This document shows positions 63,466 through 64,000 of a stretch of 64,000 bases of DNA, one piece after another. The number at the start of each line of letters is the position of its first letter. Position 1 is the first letter of the stretch. The stretch covers positions 33,398-97,397 of the forward strand of contig CAUJEN010000162.1 in assembly GCA_963169765.1 (NCBI GenBank), given 5' to 3'. The notes under the pieces are model-generated. The model was not told the DNA's origin. It made no database searches and saw only the letters and a program-made list of their open reading frames with translations. Source of the stretch: QWHO01 sp021404945 (lineage in GTDB: Bacteria; Vulcanimicrobiota; Xenobia; Xenobiales; QWHO01). The position numbers were made by a program, and so were the translations under genes.

Positions 63466-63849
63466 CTATCGGGATCGACCGACTCCTCGTCTGGCAGTTC
63501 GCGCCGGGCGTGCTGGCAGTCGAAACGGCAGCGCGCGCAGGCGAACCCCGAGGACTGCCCGGTATTCAATACGCGCGCGCCGAAGTTCCTGGCTTCCCCA
63601 CTCGAGAATGCCTGCTGGCACCCTCGTTCGGCCTGAGCATTCCGTCACGGGGATACGGCCAATGCCCACCAGTTGCTCGACCTCGGCCAGGGTTAGCTCC
63701 AGGATTCTTGCCGTGTCTTCCAGGCTCTCATGGATCGCCCGATATGATCCACCTGAGATCGGATCCAACTGATCCACTTTGTTCGATTCTTCTCTGAGCC
63801 TGGATGTTCGATTTTCGGCGTTGTCCTCGCACCTCCTTGGTAAACACAC
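63466..63849 (-). CDS. Excisionase/MerR-like helix-turn-helix fragment
   Basis: Up to 127 codons from a GTG at 63849; GTG 63774 is an alternative. Residues about 42-85 (LEDTARILELTLAEVEQLVGIGRIPVTECSGRTRVPAGILEWG) have the helix-turn-helix plus wing pattern of HTH_17/excisionase proteins, where a short G-R-x-x-V-P wing follows the second helix. The C-terminus is Arg-rich and low-complexity and may be out of frame: another frame at 63270-63569 carries CARCRFDC and a helix-rich stretch. Possibly one decayed regulator. Operator-like TGGATC repeats lie around 63740-63780. Confidence 0.45.
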   Translation of the reverse strand: MCLPRRCEDNAENRTSRLREESNKVDQLDPISGGSYRAIHESLEDTARILELTLAEVEQLVGIGRIPVTECSGRTRVPAGILEWGSQELRRARIEYRAVLGVRLRALPFRLPARPARTARRGVGRSR

Positions 63850-64000
63850 ATATTCATCAAGGATTCACTGGGTGTGTCGACCTATCGGCTTTGTTTTGCG
63901 CTGGTTCTTGCGCCCACCGCTACGCAGGGGCTCCCGTGGTTGGGGGCGCGGTGGTCAAGTCCCCGCGACGAAGCCCATCTCTCGTGTGTCCCTGCCCGGC

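Overview
The window is high-GC, densely coded DNA from a bacterium with a two-membrane envelope. It carries two TolC-type outer-membrane channels, an RND pump with its adaptor, an ABC/HlyD exporter and several lipobox lipoproteins. The mix of PEGA, DUF5693, DUF697, SPFH/zinc-ribbon, MoxR/DUF58/transglutaminase and PilZ genes fits an uncultured environmental lineage (Eremiobacterota/Vulcanimicrobiota-, Armatimonadota- or Myxococcota-like). No rRNA or reliable marker gene is present, so the phylum cannot be fixed.

Layout. 1-6.4 kb (mostly minus): truncated secreted hydrolase, a P-loop/TPR/PEGA membrane protein, a zinc-ribbon protein, an FAD amine-oxidase-like lipoprotein and a small membrane protein whose 3' end runs into a large palindrome. 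6.5-21.3 kb (mostly plus): an unknown helical protein, GST, TSUP permease, secreted PPC-like protein, VIT-like and FUSC-like membrane proteins, DUF697 and DUF5693 proteins, an SPFH/zinc-ribbon pair, an AI-2E-type permease and a 3D-domain protein. 21.4-29.9 kb (minus): MurB, a TolB-like propeller, a SecA paralogue directly behind a His-rich protein with an extended signal peptide, a GHKL-like protein and a D-2-hydroxyacid dehydrogenase. 30-38.8 kb (plus): a 953-residue pilin-headed surface protein, then a complete TolC/RND/adaptor pump. 38.8-43.7 kb: ECF sigma/anti-sigma pair, divergent from a di-haem peroxidase lipoprotein and a caspase-fold lipoprotein, closed by a strong terminator. 43.7-49.9 kb: PilZ protein, an intergenic region with the second copy of a three-hairpin repeat, and a tightly coupled ABC-HlyD-TolC operon. 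50-58.9 kb (minus): Sir2, SRPBCC, PPOX and DUF2809 proteins, then a DUF58-transglutaminase-MoxR-TPR operon. 59-60.7 kb: two unknown proteins and tRNA-Trp with a clear promoter and terminator. From 60.8 kb the character changes to a decayed accessory zone: minus-strand terminator, three 71-bp tandem repeats, frameshifted gene remains, a DUF3800 protein, an internally deleted IS1634-like transposase and a HTH fragment.

Most promising leads: (i) the SecA paralogue plus adjacent long-signal His-rich protein, a possible dedicated export pair; (ii) a roughly 105-bp dispersed element that folds into three successive hairpins, present twice; (iii) the caspase-fold lipoprotein beside an ECF sigma system and a di-haem peroxidase; (iv) a roughly 110-bp palindromic insertion that rewrites the C-terminus of one gene. 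Start codons given here often differ from the longest open frame and were chosen from ribosome-binding sites, gene overlaps and family alignment by eye. No database search was run.
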